In this document: piece by piece, positions 35,778 to 44,749 of the stretch | Layout of the letters: every line of letters begins with the position of its first letter | Numbering within the stretch: the stretch's first letter is position 1 | NCBI GenBank assembly: GCA_030068525.1 | Contig: JASJOS010000004.1 | Location: 434,001 to 498,000 of the forward strand | DNA length: 64,000 bases | Source: Xanthocytophaga flava | Lineage (GTDB): Bacteria > Bacteroidota > Bacteroidia > Cytophagales > 172606-1 | Direction: 5' to 3' | Position numbers and translations under genes: made by a program | Notes under the pieces: generated by a model | Told to the model about the DNA's origin: nothing | Seen by the model: the letters and a program-made list of their open reading frames with translations, nothing else | Database searches by the model: none

Positions 35778-35956
35778 AGCAGTAATGTATAATTAGTAGC
35801 TCGTTGAGTCAAAGATACGAAAGGAAAATGTATGCACGTAAACCTCTTGGTACAATTTTCTCTTAAAAAGATGTCGCTTTAACAGATAAAAACACAATTA
35901 CAAAAATTACTATTGCTTTTATCCTATATCTTTTCTTTTATCTAATCTAAAAATAG

Positions 35957-35964
35957 TATCTTTG
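35957..35964 (+). promoter_or_regulatory. Putative -7 promoter element (TATCTTTG)
   Basis: An exact TAnnTTTG match followed by CATTGATA, 31 bases before the DUF4290 ATG. The -33 region is T-rich. Confidence 0.6.
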
Positions 35965-35995
35965 CATTGATACAAACCTGCCAATGGCACTTTGA

Positions 35996-36691
35996 ATGGA
36001 GAACTTTGAGTATAACACCCAACTTGAGCCCCTTATTCAGAAAGAATATGGGCGTAATGTACAAAAACTAGCAGGTTATCTGCTTACCATAGACGATAAG
36101 AACAAACGTACTCGCCTGGCTCATGCACTGATTGAACTTATGCGGGAGATACATCCCAATATGCGGGAAGGTCAGGACTATACCATGAAGCTTTGGGATG
36201 ATTTGTATATTCTTACAGGTTTCAATCTGGATGTGGATAGCCCATACCCACCCCCAGAAAAGACCGCATTAGGAAAGAAACCTCAACGAGTACCTTATCC
36301 TACACACGAATTCAGATTCAAACAGTATGGGTATCAGGTAATTCAACTTGTGGACAAAGCAATTGCTATTACAAACCGGGAAGAACAAATCCGGGCAATT
36401 GCATATATTGGCCGTCTGATGAAGGCATTCAACCAAACCTGGACAGAAAAGAATATTGAAGATGAAGTGGTTATTCAGCAGATACAGGAAATGTCTAAGG
36501 GTAAACTAACTATTGATCTCCAAACGGTGAAGTCTGAAGGTTTATTTGAAGCAGAAGCTGTTCGCCGATTCGATAATCGCAATGACAGAAACGACCGTGA
36601 TAAGAATCGGAATAATAACAATGGAAACCGCAACGATAAGAAAAACGATAAGTTTGGTAAGAAGAACAATAACAAAAAGCGTAAAAAATAA
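35996..36691 (+). CDS. DUF4290 domain protein
   Basis: A 231-residue protein of a Bacteroidota-specific family. The domain spans about residues 1-185 (YNTQLEPLIQKEYGRNVQKL, then MREGQDYTMKLWDDLYI). The C-terminal 40 residues are a low-complexity Asn/Arg/Asp/Lys tail, which suggests nucleic-acid or ribosome association. Function is not known. It has its own promoter element and a strong terminator. It precedes murA by 194 bases. Confidence 0.92.
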   Translation: MENFEYNTQLEPLIQKEYGRNVQKLAGYLLTIDDKNKRTRLAHALIELMREIHPNMREGQDYTMKLWDDLYILTGFNLDVDSPYPPPEKTALGKKPQRVPYPTHEFRFKQYGYQVIQLVDKAIAITNREEQIRAIAYIGRLMKAFNQTWTEKNIEDEVVIQQIQEMSKGKLTIDLQTVKSEGLFEAEAVRRFDNRNDRNDRDKNRNNNNGNRNDKKNDKFGKKNNNKKRKK

Positions 36692-36727
36692 TCGTAAAGG
36701 TATCAAAGTCTACACATATTCGTTCCC

Positions 36728-36752
36728 AATCCCCTCTCGCAGGGGATTTTTT
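36728..36752 (+). terminator. Rho-independent terminator
   Basis: AATCCCCT (36728-36735) pairs with AGGGGATT (36741-36748), a five-base loop and a run of seven T. It closes the DUF4290 gene. Confidence 0.88.
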
Positions 36753-36885
36753 ATATATTCATACTCAACTTTTCAGGATTTTTCTTTAGTCTTGTAACCA
36801 GAAATAACCAAAGACCGTTTGTTGAATAATAAATGGTCGCACTAGATTTTACCATTTTTACTATTCTTCATTCTTAACTTAAGAT

Positions 36886-38202
36886 ATGCTTTCTTTTCGC
36901 ATTGAAGGAGGACATCGCCTCAAAGGAGATATTATACCACAGGGAGCTAAAAACGAAGCTTTACAGATTGTATGTGCCGTTTTGTTAACTCCCGAACCTG
37001 TTACCATTCATAATATACCAGATATTCGGGATGTTAATAAACTGATAGAGTTATTAGGTGATATGGGAGTGGTGGTTGAAAAGTTAAGTTCGTCCTCTTA
37101 TAGATTTACAGCCAAAGATATCGACCTGAACTATCTGGAGAGTGATGCGTATCGCTTAAAAGGGAGCGCACTGCGTGGTTCTATTATGGTACTGGGGCCT
37201 TTGCTTGCCCGTTTTGGAAAAAGCCGCATCCCTAAACCAGGTGGTGATAAAATAGGCAGAAGACGTCTTGATACCCACTTCCTTGGTTTTGAGAAGTTAG
37301 GAGCTAAATTTAATTATGATCCACAAAATGGATTCTATAATATTGATGCAAGCAATTTGCAAGGCTGTTATATGTTATTGGATGAGGCATCTGTCACAGG
37401 AACAGCCAATATCCTGATGGCAGCTGTCCTATCCAAAGGCACTACAACCATCTATCATGCAGCCTGCGAGCCTTATATTCAGCAACTATGCAAGATGCTA
37501 AATCGCATGGGTGCAAAGATAAGTGGAATCGGCTCCAATTTACTGACTATTGAAGGGGTAGATTACCTGAAAGGAACTGAACATACTATGTTGCCCGATA
37601 TGATTGAGATCGGTTCCTTCATTGGAATGGCAGCCATGACCCAGTCTGAAATCACCATTAAAAATGCTGGAGTTGAACATTTGGGTATTATTCCGGAAAC
37701 TTTTCGCAGATTAGGTATCCGATTGGATATCAAAGGAGATGATATTTATATTCCAGCGCAGGAACATTACGAAATAGACACTTTTATTGATGGGTCTATT
37801 ATGACAGTATCCGACCATCCGTGGCCAGGTTTTACACCTGATTTATTAAGTATTGTTTTGGTAACAGCAGTACAGGCAAAAGGAACAGTGCTTATTCATC
37901 AGAAAATGTTTGAAAGCAGGTTGTTCTTTGTCGATAAACTTATTGAGATGGGCTCACAAATTATATTATGTGACCCTCACCGTGCTACTGTTATAGGTTT
38001 GAATCGTGCTATTCCTTTACGAGGTATCCGTATGACAAGTCCGGATATTCGTGCAGGTGTTTCATTGTTGATTGCAGCTATGTCAGCTAAGGGTGTGAGT
38101 ATCATCGATAACGCGGAACAAATAGATCGTGGCTACCAGCAGATAGATACCAGATTACGAAATCTGGGTGCTGTGATTGAGCGTATAGATGGCTCAAAAT
38201 AA
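36886..38202 (+). CDS. murA: UDP-N-acetylglucosamine 1-carboxyvinyltransferase (Asp-type MurA)
   Basis: A 438-residue enolpyruvyl transferase, first committed step of peptidoglycan synthesis. It begins LSFRIEGGHRLKGDIIPQGAK, and the catalytic loop reads PKPGGDKIGRRRLDTH. Asp121 replaces the Cys found at the fosfomycin-reactive position in E. coli MurA (PGGCTIGARP). Known Cys-to-Asp MurA variants stay active and resist fosfomycin, so intrinsic insensitivity is expected. Lys22 and Asn23 (AKNEA) are in place. It stands alone, 194 bases after the DUF4290 gene, and ends at a 19-bp hairpin. Confidence 0.95.
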   Translation: MLSFRIEGGHRLKGDIIPQGAKNEALQIVCAVLLTPEPVTIHNIPDIRDVNKLIELLGDMGVVVEKLSSSSYRFTAKDIDLNYLESDAYRLKGSALRGSIMVLGPLLARFGKSRIPKPGGDKIGRRRLDTHFLGFEKLGAKFNYDPQNGFYNIDASNLQGCYMLLDEASVTGTANILMAAVLSKGTTTIYHAACEPYIQQLCKMLNRMGAKISGIGSNLLTIEGVDYLKGTEHTMLPDMIEIGSFIGMAAMTQSEITIKNAGVEHLGIIPETFRRLGIRLDIKGDDIYIPAQEHYEIDTFIDGSIMTVSDHPWPGFTPDLLSIVLVTAVQAKGTVLIHQKMFESRLFFVDKLIEMGSQIILCDPHRATVIGLNRAIPLRGIRMTSPDIRAGVSLLIAAMSAKGVSIIDNAEQIDRGYQQIDTRLRNLGAVIERIDGSK

Positions 38203-38206
38203 GACG

Positions 38207-38251
38207 ATATATAAATAAAGCGTGATTTACACTCACGCTTTATTTATATAT
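38207..38251. terminator. 19-bp perfect hairpin between murA and SDR gene
   Basis: Positions 38207-38225 pair without mismatch with 38233-38251; the loop is seven bases. The right arm covers the stop codon and last codons of the minus-strand SDR gene. It can terminate both convergent units. Confidence 0.8.
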
Positions 38252-39013
38252 ACTCCCAGCAATTTTCTCAATCATTGCTTTAGGAAGCAACCACGCCATA
38301 AAGGCGCCCAGTTGATTTAATCCTCCAGAGATGACTTCGGCCTTACCAGCAAACATCTTTTTGACACCATCTTTTGCAACTGCTTCAGGTGTCATATTTA
38401 CTTTCTTAGCCGCTTCTAATGCCTTGGGAGTAATGCGAGCCCTTTCTACAAAGGCTGTATCTGTAGAACCAGGACTCAGGCAGGTAACTGACACGGAAGT
38501 ACCTTTTAATTCGTGCTTTAGCCCACGTGTAAAACTTAATACAAACGTCTTAGAAGCAGCATAGACACTCATACCAGGTAAAGCCTGATAAGCAGTAGTG
38601 CTGGACACATTTAAGATATATGATTTGGGTTGTTTTTTTAACATGGGCAAAAAAATATGGCACAGCTTTACCAAAGTAGTCATGTTTAACTGCATCATAT
38701 TGGTTAGTTCCTCAATAGATGCGGTATCAAAAGGTCCGCATAAACCATATCCCGCATTATTAACCAATATAGATACCTGATACTTATTTTGCTTGCACCA
38801 ATTATATATCTGCTCAGCGGCATTATGATCAGAAAGATCTAATGCCAGATACTTAACCTGTACAGAATACAATTTCTGTATCTCTTCTGTTACGGATTGC
38901 AATAACTGCTCAGATCGGGCAATTAGCAAAAGATCAAACTTACGTTTGGCAAGTTCTATGGCAATCGCTTTTCCAATTCCTTTACTTGCGCCTGTTACTA
39001 GTGCATATGACAT
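38240..39013 (-). CDS. SDR family oxidoreductase
   Basis: A 257-residue short-chain dehydrogenase. Motifs: YALVTGASKGIGKAIA at the N-terminus, LVNNAGYG, Ser in NVSSTTAYQ and the YAASK pair. Its C-terminal region (MTPEAVAKDGVKKMFAGKAEVI, then AMIEKIAGSIYK) is close to the DltE/YqjQ-like SDR subgroup. Substrate unknown. It starts at ATG 39013 and is monocistronic, between a hairpin that overlaps its stop and the terminator of the next gene. Confidence 0.9.
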   Translation of the reverse strand: MSYALVTGASKGIGKAIAIELAKRKFDLLLIARSEQLLQSVTEEIQKLYSVQVKYLALDLSDHNAAEQIYNWCKQNKYQVSILVNNAGYGLCGPFDTASIEELTNMMQLNMTTLVKLCHIFLPMLKKQPKSYILNVSSTTAYQALPGMSVYAASKTFVLSFTRGLKHELKGTSVSVTCLSPGSTDTAFVERARITPKALEAAKKVNMTPEAVAKDGVKKMFAGKAEVISGGLNQLGAFMAWLLPKAMIEKIAGSIYK

Positions 39014-39081
39014 AAAATCAGATATAATTAGGTTTGCTCAGCTTTTACGATACAACTTCAAACATACTATTTTTCCATAAA

Positions 39082-39130
39082 AAAAGCTGTTTGGGAAATA
39101 CCGGAATTGGGCTTTCTCCAAACAGCTTTT
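39082..39130 (-). terminator. Terminator of the phytanoyl-CoA dioxygenase-like gene
   Basis: AAAAGCTGTTTGG (39082-39094) pairs exactly with CCAAACAGCTTTT (39118-39130) around a 23-base loop. On the minus strand a T run follows. Confidence 0.75.
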
Positions 39131-39146
39131 CTAGGAGTAGAAACAA

Positions 39147-39977
39147 TTAATTTTGAACTTTACTAGCAAAACGGTGATAGAAGGGAGTTTTGCTGTGTTC
39201 ATTCTTGGGTTTATAGTCTCCTGTAATGATAGGAATATACATCACACGCCTGCGACTCTTCTCTCCATAATGAGGTGAGATGTGCACTCTGTGCCAGATT
39301 CTCCCATCATGTACAGTCAGATCTCCTGCATCTACATTCAAACCTACTTCCCGCGGGTCAGGATTGTGATCAATAAAGTACTTTTTGGAAAACAATAGCT
39401 TTAACATCCCCTGCTTATGAGTTCCAGGCAAGACCCGCAAGCCCCCGTTTTCAAACGAACAATCATCCAGATGGATGCCCACATTGAGCATAGGCATGAT
39501 ACGCTGCCCCATAAACAAATCTCTGGGACTGTCAGTATGCCACCCCATCTGGGAGAAGTTACTGTTGGGTGTACGGACATAATGATTGACCACCAATCCA
39601 TCTTTTTCATTTTCCCCTATGCGTCCTTCATACGGATAGAGCAACTCAACCAATGATTGCAGGCGTGAGTCTTGTAAGAATTCTCTAAGTACATCGCTAT
39701 ACAAAGAGGTGAAGGCCAGGCGTTGGATCATACGGTTTCCATTCTGATCCTGCCCAAATTTTAAGGGGATACCGTTTATCTTCTCAATCTTCTGATCCAA
39801 CCACTTTTTCTCAATGGCATGAATCTCTCTCAGAAACAAATTAACTGTGTCTCTGCTGATAAAGTTTTTAAACTGAATGATACCATTTTTATGAAAGAAA
39901 CTCTTCTGACCTTCGGTCAGTGAGTTTTCGAGTACAAATACCGGGCTATCAAGAATTGTCGGTTTAGAAGCCATCAT
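39147..39977 (-). CDS. Phytanoyl-CoA dioxygenase family protein
   Basis: A 276-residue non-haem Fe(II)/2-oxoglutarate oxygenase. The iron ligands are seen as HTD at 147-149 (QMGWHTDSPRD) and His229 in RIWHRVH; an Arg cluster near 242-244 can bind 2-oxoglutarate. ENGGLRVLPGTHKQG is the family core. Substrate unknown. It starts at a double ATG (39977 or 39974). It is divergent from the surface-antigen barrel gene at 40091. Confidence 0.9.
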   Translation of the reverse strand: MMASKPTILDSPVFVLENSLTEGQKSFFHKNGIIQFKNFISRDTVNLFLREIHAIEKKWLDQKIEKINGIPLKFGQDQNGNRMIQRLAFTSLYSDVLREFLQDSRLQSLVELLYPYEGRIGENEKDGLVVNHYVRTPNSNFSQMGWHTDSPRDLFMGQRIMPMLNVGIHLDDCSFENGGLRVLPGTHKQGMLKLLFSKKYFIDHNPDPREVGLNVDAGDLTVHDGRIWHRVHISPHYGEKSRRRVMYIPIITGDYKPKNEHSKTPFYHRFASKVQN

Positions 39978-40056
39978 ACTTTAAAGGTGTCTAGTTGTAC
40001 TATTACCTCGTAAAGTTAAATTATTGTTAACTAATTATAAATTTTTTATTCAACGA

Positions 40057-40064
40057 TATTTTTG
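40057..40064 (+). promoter_or_regulatory. Putative -7 promoter element (TATTTTTG)
   Basis: An exact TAnnTTTG match 26 bases before the ATG of the surface-antigen barrel gene, in the divergent interval. Confidence 0.45.
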
Positions 40065-40090
40065 TAATTATGTAAGCAATTTACTTAAAC

Positions 40091-41212
40091 ATGATCCGTT
40101 CACATTGTCACTGGTGTAGTTTTTTTTTCATCTATTTATTTGCCACCAGCACTATTATTGCTCAAAATCAGCAGGATATAAAAAATCCTACCGATTCTTT
40201 GCCTTCCAGAAGGTCATTATTGATTTTTCCGGTAATTGCCCGTTCTATTGAGACAGACTGGGCATTTGGAGCCGCCGGCTCTTTCACTTTTCGTCCCAAT
40301 CGCAAAGATACAAGTAGCCGAACTTCGAATATACAGGGGCTGGGACTCTATTCATTAAACAAACAACTGGTGATTGCATTAAATGGGACTACCTACTTTG
40401 CTAACGAAAGATATATTCTGAATCAGCAGGTTTCCTACAGTTACTTTCCTGACTCATTCTGGGGAATTGGACCGAATACACCAGAGTCAAATAAAGAATC
40501 TTATATTTTTAAGCAATACTATATCTATCCGCATCTTCAGAGACGTATAGGAAGACGCTTTTTCCTGGGTATGCTATACGAATACCAACGTCTTCTGGAA
40601 GTTGATTATAAAAAAGGAGGAATTCTGGATAGAGAAGAGATTCCCGGCAAGAATGGTTATCAGATTTCTGGTGTTGGATTCAGTTTTACATGGGATAGCA
40701 GAAACCATGCATTTGTTCCAGATAAAGGAGAGTTGCTTCAGATCCAGTTTAATCATTTCAATGAAGCATTGGGTTCTGATTACAGATATACCAATTATAT
40801 GGTAGACCTTCGTAAGTTTATCAAGGTTTACAGAAAACAAGTACTGGCACTACAGCTCTATGGATTCTTTAATGATGGAGTAGAAGTTCCCTTACGTAGT
40901 CTAGCTTCCTTAGGAGGATATAATAGCATGAGAGGTTATTATGATGGTAGGTACCGGGATCGTAATCAATTTGTGTTTCAGACAGAATATCGTTTTCCTA
41001 TTTACTGGCGCTTTGGTGGCGTGGTATTTGGTAGTACAGGAAATGTCACCCATCGATTCAAAGACATCAGCCTTTCCCATCTCAAATATTCCTATGGACT
41101 AGGACTTAGGTTTCAGTTAAACCGTTCAGAGAAACTAAATTTACGTCTGGATTATGGCATAGGTCAGGATTCTTCACGAGGATTATATTTTCAATTGGCA
41201 GAAGCATTTTAA
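40091..41212 (+). CDS. BamA/TamA-type surface-antigen beta-barrel
   Basis: A 373-residue outer-membrane protein with a signal peptide ending TIIAQ (about residue 25). The rest is a bacterial surface antigen (D15) barrel without POTRA domains: GVGFSFTWDSRNHAFVPDKG, then SLGGYNSMRGYYDGRYRDRN (the RGY-type lid motif) and QTEYRFPIYWRFGGVVF. It ends YFQLAEAF with terminal Phe. POTRA-less members are common in Bacteroidota; roles in lipid or protein transport are not settled. Convergent with the PAP2-like gene. Confidence 0.87.
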   Translation: MIRSHCHWCSFFFIYLFATSTIIAQNQQDIKNPTDSLPSRRSLLIFPVIARSIETDWAFGAAGSFTFRPNRKDTSSRTSNIQGLGLYSLNKQLVIALNGTTYFANERYILNQQVSYSYFPDSFWGIGPNTPESNKESYIFKQYYIYPHLQRRIGRRFFLGMLYEYQRLLEVDYKKGGILDREEIPGKNGYQISGVGFSFTWDSRNHAFVPDKGELLQIQFNHFNEALGSDYRYTNYMVDLRKFIKVYRKQVLALQLYGFFNDGVEVPLRSLASLGGYNSMRGYYDGRYRDRNQFVFQTEYRFPIYWRFGGVVFGSTGNVTHRFKDISLSHLKYSYGLGLRFQLNRSEKLNLRLDYGIGQDSSRGLYFQLAEAF

Positions 41213-41252
41213 CTGCATAAAAGAGTTATTGGGGCTGTCTGGAATGATATAT

Positions 41253-41276
41253 AAAAGCTGTCTTTGCAGCTTTTGG
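41253..41276. terminator. Bidirectional hairpin terminator
   Basis: AAAAGCTG (41253-41260) pairs with CAGCTTTT (41267-41274), six-base loop, between convergent genes. Confidence 0.6.
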
Positions 41277-41323
41277 GATACATCTTCATTTCGAGGTCGA
41301 CTAGTTGAGTCCTATAGATAATT

Positions 41324-41959
41324 TCATTTATAACGAGTTATCTTCCTTGCCATAAGCCAGCACAGATAGGTTAATATAGGTGCTGCCAGTACATCAATAC
41401 TATAATGAATATGTTGAACGAGTACACCAGCACCTACCAACAAAGTAGCAAGTAACCCTAACAACCGATCTACCGGACGTTGTAAGCATAGAAACATAAG
41501 GAAAACGGAAGAAGTATGTCCAGAAAAGAATAAATCTTTGGTAACAAAACTTTTTCCATAGAAAGCATTACTGAGGGGATCTGTTAATTCAATAAGCCCT
41601 ACAGGTGGATTCAGTGGAATAGTCAGAATAGTAATGATTCGTAAAACAGATACCAAAGTATATCCTGCAAGAAATAGCAATACCCTATCCGGCTCTTTAG
41701 CAAAACGAATCAAAGAGAGAACTGCCATACCCCAGATCGCAAGAAAGACCCAAACAGAAACATCTATAGCTGGAATCCTCTCCAGCAGCCAATCATGTAA
41801 AAGCATCCCCTCCCTTTTAGTAATATATTGAAAAAATAAAGGAAAGGTTGCGAGGAGTATGAGTACACTAAGAAGACTACTTATTAACTTTTTTCTAAAA
41901 ATTGTATTCTGACATGCCTGATGCCAGCTTGCTTTCACTTCCGTCCAATACTTCTGCAC
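41324..41959 (-). CDS. PAP2-related (PAP2_C, sphingomyelin-synthase-like) membrane protein
   Basis: A 211-residue protein with about six membrane helices. The catalytic-like segments DLFFSGHTSSVF and HIHYSIDVLAAP supply the two His and the Asp of the PAP2_C phosphatase/phosphotransferase fold. It may act on lipid phosphates in the membrane. The start is a GTG at 41959: an in-frame stop lies five codons upstream and no ATG precedes, so GTG is the best candidate. Monocistronic. Confidence 0.82.
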   Translation of the reverse strand: MQKYWTEVKASWHQACQNTIFRKKLISSLLSVLILLATFPLFFQYITKREGMLLHDWLLERIPAIDVSVWVFLAIWGMAVLSLIRFAKEPDRVLLFLAGYTLVSVLRIITILTIPLNPPVGLIELTDPLSNAFYGKSFVTKDLFFSGHTSSVFLMFLCLQRPVDRLLGLLATLLVGAGVLVQHIHYSIDVLAAPILTYLCWLMARKITRYK

Positions 41960-41990
41960 TGATTTACTATTTCATGTAATACAAAAAACA

Positions 41991-42025
41991 AAAACTCCGC
42001 AAAAGTATATCTTTTACGGAGTTTT
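41991..42025 (-). terminator. Terminator of asd
   Basis: AAAACTCCG (41991-41999) pairs with CGGAGTTTT (42017-42025); after one mismatch AAAAG pairs with CTTTT around a five-base loop. A long T-rich tail follows on the minus strand. Confidence 0.8.
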
Positions 42026-42061
42026 GTACACCTTTCAAGAGAAAGAAAATTTGCTATTTGA

Positions 42062-43066
42062 TTAAACCGTAGTAGGCTTCAATACATTTTCCATCAGGTA
42101 TTCAGCAATCTGAACAGCATTGGTAGCTGCTCCCTTACGTAGGTTATCAGCTACCACCCACATATTTAATGTATTTGGCTGGCTTTCGTCCCGACGGATA
42201 CGCCCTACAAAAACTTCGTCTTTCCCATGTGCATCTTTTGGCATTGGGTATTTAAAGTTAGCCACATCATCTACTACCACTACACCTGGTGCATTCTTCA
42301 ACAACTCAAATACATCTTTCAGATCGTAATCTTTTTCGAACTCAATATTTATTGCTTCAGAGTGACCACCGATTACAGGAATCCGAACCGTAGTAGCCGT
42401 TACCTGAATGGAGTCATCACTCATAATCTTTTTTGTCTCATTAACCATCTTCATTTCTTCCTTGGTATATCCATTATCCAGGAATACATCAATGTGTGGT
42501 AACACATTCAGGTCGATAGTATGAGGATATACTTTAGGCACTTCAGCATTTCCTTCCCGCTCTGCAAAAAGCTGATCCACGGCTTTTTTACCCGTTCCTG
42601 TTACAGATTGATAGGTTGATACAACAATCCGTTTGATTTTATAGGCCTTGTGTAATGGATTCAATGCCACAACCATCTGAATAGTTGAACAGTTTGGATT
42701 GGCAATAATTTTATCCTCTGCAGTCAATTCATGTGCATTTACTTCAGGCACTACCAGCTTTTTGGTAGGGTCCATACGCCATGCAGAAGAGTTGTCAATT
42801 ACGACAGTACCTACTTCGGCGAATTTTGGTGCCAGAGCCAGAGAAGTAGATCCACCAGCAGAAAATATAGCTATATCTGGACGTTTCGCAATAGCATCGT
42901 CAACACTTACAATCTTGTAGGAGTTTCCCTTAAACTTAATTTCCTTACCAATTGACTTTTCTGATGCAGTGGGAATTAATTCTGTAACAGGGAAATTTCT
43001 TTCCTCCAGAACCTTGAGCATTTCGCCACCTACAAGCCCGGTGGCTCCTACAACGGCTACTTTCAT
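42062..43066 (-). CDS. asd: Aspartate-semialdehyde dehydrogenase
   Basis: A 334-residue enzyme making aspartate semialdehyde for the lysine/DAP, Met and Thr pathways. NADP motif VAVVGATGLVGGEML is at the N-terminus; the catalytic Cys126 lies in ANPNCSTIQ; GGHSEAINIEFE holds the substrate-binding His. Full length for the family. A TAATTTTG promoter element lies about 55 bases upstream. Monocistronic. Confidence 0.97.
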   Translation of the reverse strand: MKVAVVGATGLVGGEMLKVLEERNFPVTELIPTASEKSIGKEIKFKGNSYKIVSVDDAIAKRPDIAIFSAGGSTSLALAPKFAEVGTVVIDNSSAWRMDPTKKLVVPEVNAHELTAEDKIIANPNCSTIQMVVALNPLHKAYKIKRIVVSTYQSVTGTGKKAVDQLFAEREGNAEVPKVYPHTIDLNVLPHIDVFLDNGYTKEEMKMVNETKKIMSDDSIQVTATTVRIPVIGGHSEAINIEFEKDYDLKDVFELLKNAPGVVVVDDVANFKYPMPKDAHGKDEVFVGRIRRDESQPNTLNMWVVADNLRKGAATNAVQIAEYLMENVLKPTTV

Positions 43067-43120
43067 AAGCGTTTAAATTAAAATAAGGTAAGAAAATAAA
43101 TATGTTATGTAAAAGGATTG

Positions 43121-43128
43121 CAAAATTA
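43121..43128 (-). promoter_or_regulatory. Putative asd promoter (-7 TAATTTTG)
   Basis: An exact TAnnTTTG match on the minus strand, followed by CAATCC, about 55 bases before the asd ATG. Confidence 0.5.
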
Positions 43129-43245
43129 GGAACTCTTATTTAAAAAGAGAAGTTTTCACAGACAATCTTTATAGAATTAATAGTTAATTCTCCTTATTTC
43201 TTTTACTTACCAGACATTTAGCAATACAAAATCCTGAAAAAACAA

Positions 43246-43279
43246 AATGCAGAGACATAGTATTCTATGTCTCTGCATT
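43246..43279 (-). terminator. Terminator of the OmpA-family gene
   Basis: A perfect 15-bp stem (43246-43260 with 43265-43279) and a TATT loop. On the minus strand the tail is TTTGTTTTTT. Confidence 0.88.
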
Positions 43280-43298
43280 GATATAAAACTTCAATACA

Positions 43299-44585
43299 TC
43301 AATTTGTCTTAATAAACTCTACGCGGCGGTTATTTGCTTTGCCTTCAGCAGTAGTGTTTGGATTCACAGGCTCTGTAGCCCCTTTTCCATCTGTTGTCAT
43401 TCGAGCATCTTCTATTCCGAATTCTTTTGAGAGAGCCGTTTTTACAGAGGTAGCCCTTCGTTTGGATAGTTCTGTATTTTTGGACGCATCTCCATCACTA
43501 TCTGTATGTCCGATAATTTTAACCTTCAAAGATGGGTCTGATTTTAAGGCTTCCGCAATCTGCTTTAGTACTCCATACGATTCTGGTTTGATTTTGTCTT
43601 CATTGACATCAAACAAAATGCCATTGGTGGAAAATTTACCAGCAGCCAGTTTCGCACGGATATCAGGATTGCCAACAGCCACCCGAATATTACGAATATA
43701 TACGTCATTTTCAGTCCGTTTTACAAACTGAATCGTATTGTATGCATTACTACCATTAAATGTTCTTGCGATATCCATCACCTTTCTATCATTCAGATAC
43801 ATACGCAAACGCTCCTTTTGTCTCCAGATAGATACTTTGATATTCTTTTTTACATTCTCTTCAAAGATACTTTTTATACTATGGTCTGTATTGGATTGAA
43901 AAGTAGGTTGATTTGGAATATATGACTCCATTTGTATCCAGTCTCCATATAAATCAATAGAGATACCATCTTTCCGATAATCAGTCCATTCTATCTGACG
44001 ACGTTTCAATTCCTCATTAAAGATCTGAAAGAAAATCCCTCCGTCAGATTCTGTAAGTATCATATCAAACTCAATCGTAGCATTTTCTGGAATGTTGGTA
44101 ATAAATTCAGGTAAAAAGGCTGAATAACTTCCCCCTTTTAATGCCATCCACTTACCTGGATAATTGTTCAGCGTAACAATTTCACTGGAACCATTGGTAT
44201 TCCATCCTTCTGGTAAATCATCATCTGCTCCTACCCGACTAAAGTCTTCAAAGGCAATTACTTTATCACCAGGTATAAAGTCAAACTTACTATATGCTTT
44301 AAGAGGAGTTATCTCAAGAGTGTTACCATTACCATTCGTACTACTATTCTCACTACCAGATTCTTTCTCTTGAGTCTCAGACGAATCTATCGGGGCCTGC
44401 TTACTTTCAGGATCAGACTTCTCTGTTGTTTTTTTATCTTTCTTCTGGGTTGACTTATTAATGGCTTCTTCTGTCTTATCTACTACTTTATCTTCTACCT
44501 TTTTTAACATTCGATCCAAAAGCTGACTATAGGATACATAATGAATAAAAATAAAAAACAGAAAAGACATACTTACTTTCTTCAT
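43299..44585 (-). CDS. OmpA family protein
   Basis: A 428-residue exported protein (signal MKKVSMSFLFFIFIHYVSYS). A Lys/Glu/Ser-rich stretch (residues 25-95) is followed by a lectin-like jelly-roll region (about 105-315, FIPGDKVIAFEDFSRVG, then ATIEFDMILTESDGGIFF). An OmpA C-terminal peptidoglycan-binding domain fills about 320-428 (VKIIGHTDSDGDASKNTELSKRRA, then NNRRVEFIKTN). It probably tethers the envelope to peptidoglycan; the middle domain may bind carbohydrate. Divergent from the lamin-tail protein gene. Confidence 0.9.
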   Translation of the reverse strand: MKKVSMSFLFFIFIHYVSYSQLLDRMLKKVEDKVVDKTEEAINKSTQKKDKKTTEKSDPESKQAPIDSSETQEKESGSENSSTNGNGNTLEITPLKAYSKFDFIPGDKVIAFEDFSRVGADDDLPEGWNTNGSSEIVTLNNYPGKWMALKGGSYSAFLPEFITNIPENATIEFDMILTESDGGIFFQIFNEELKRRQIEWTDYRKDGISIDLYGDWIQMESYIPNQPTFQSNTDHSIKSIFEENVKKNIKVSIWRQKERLRMYLNDRKVMDIARTFNGSNAYNTIQFVKRTENDVYIRNIRVAVGNPDIRAKLAAGKFSTNGILFDVNEDKIKPESYGVLKQIAEALKSDPSLKVKIIGHTDSDGDASKNTELSKRRATSVKTALSKEFGIEDARMTTDGKGATEPVNPNTTAEGKANNRRVEFIKTN

Positions 44586-44749
44586 GTGCTTATCAATTAA
44601 AGGTTACTAAATGATTGTCGAGTGTTTATGACCTCTAACTTAAAAAGTAACCCTTTGTTTCAGATAGTTTACAGATGTATCTTTTCTGTATAAACTCTAT
44701 AAATAATTTAAAAATTTACCTCTACTTTCGCGAAAAAGTCTTTTGCTTT

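Noticed and set aside
43339..43731. 130-codon plus-strand frame inside the OmpA-family gene
   Set aside because: Antisense shadow of the conserved OmpA C-terminal domain.
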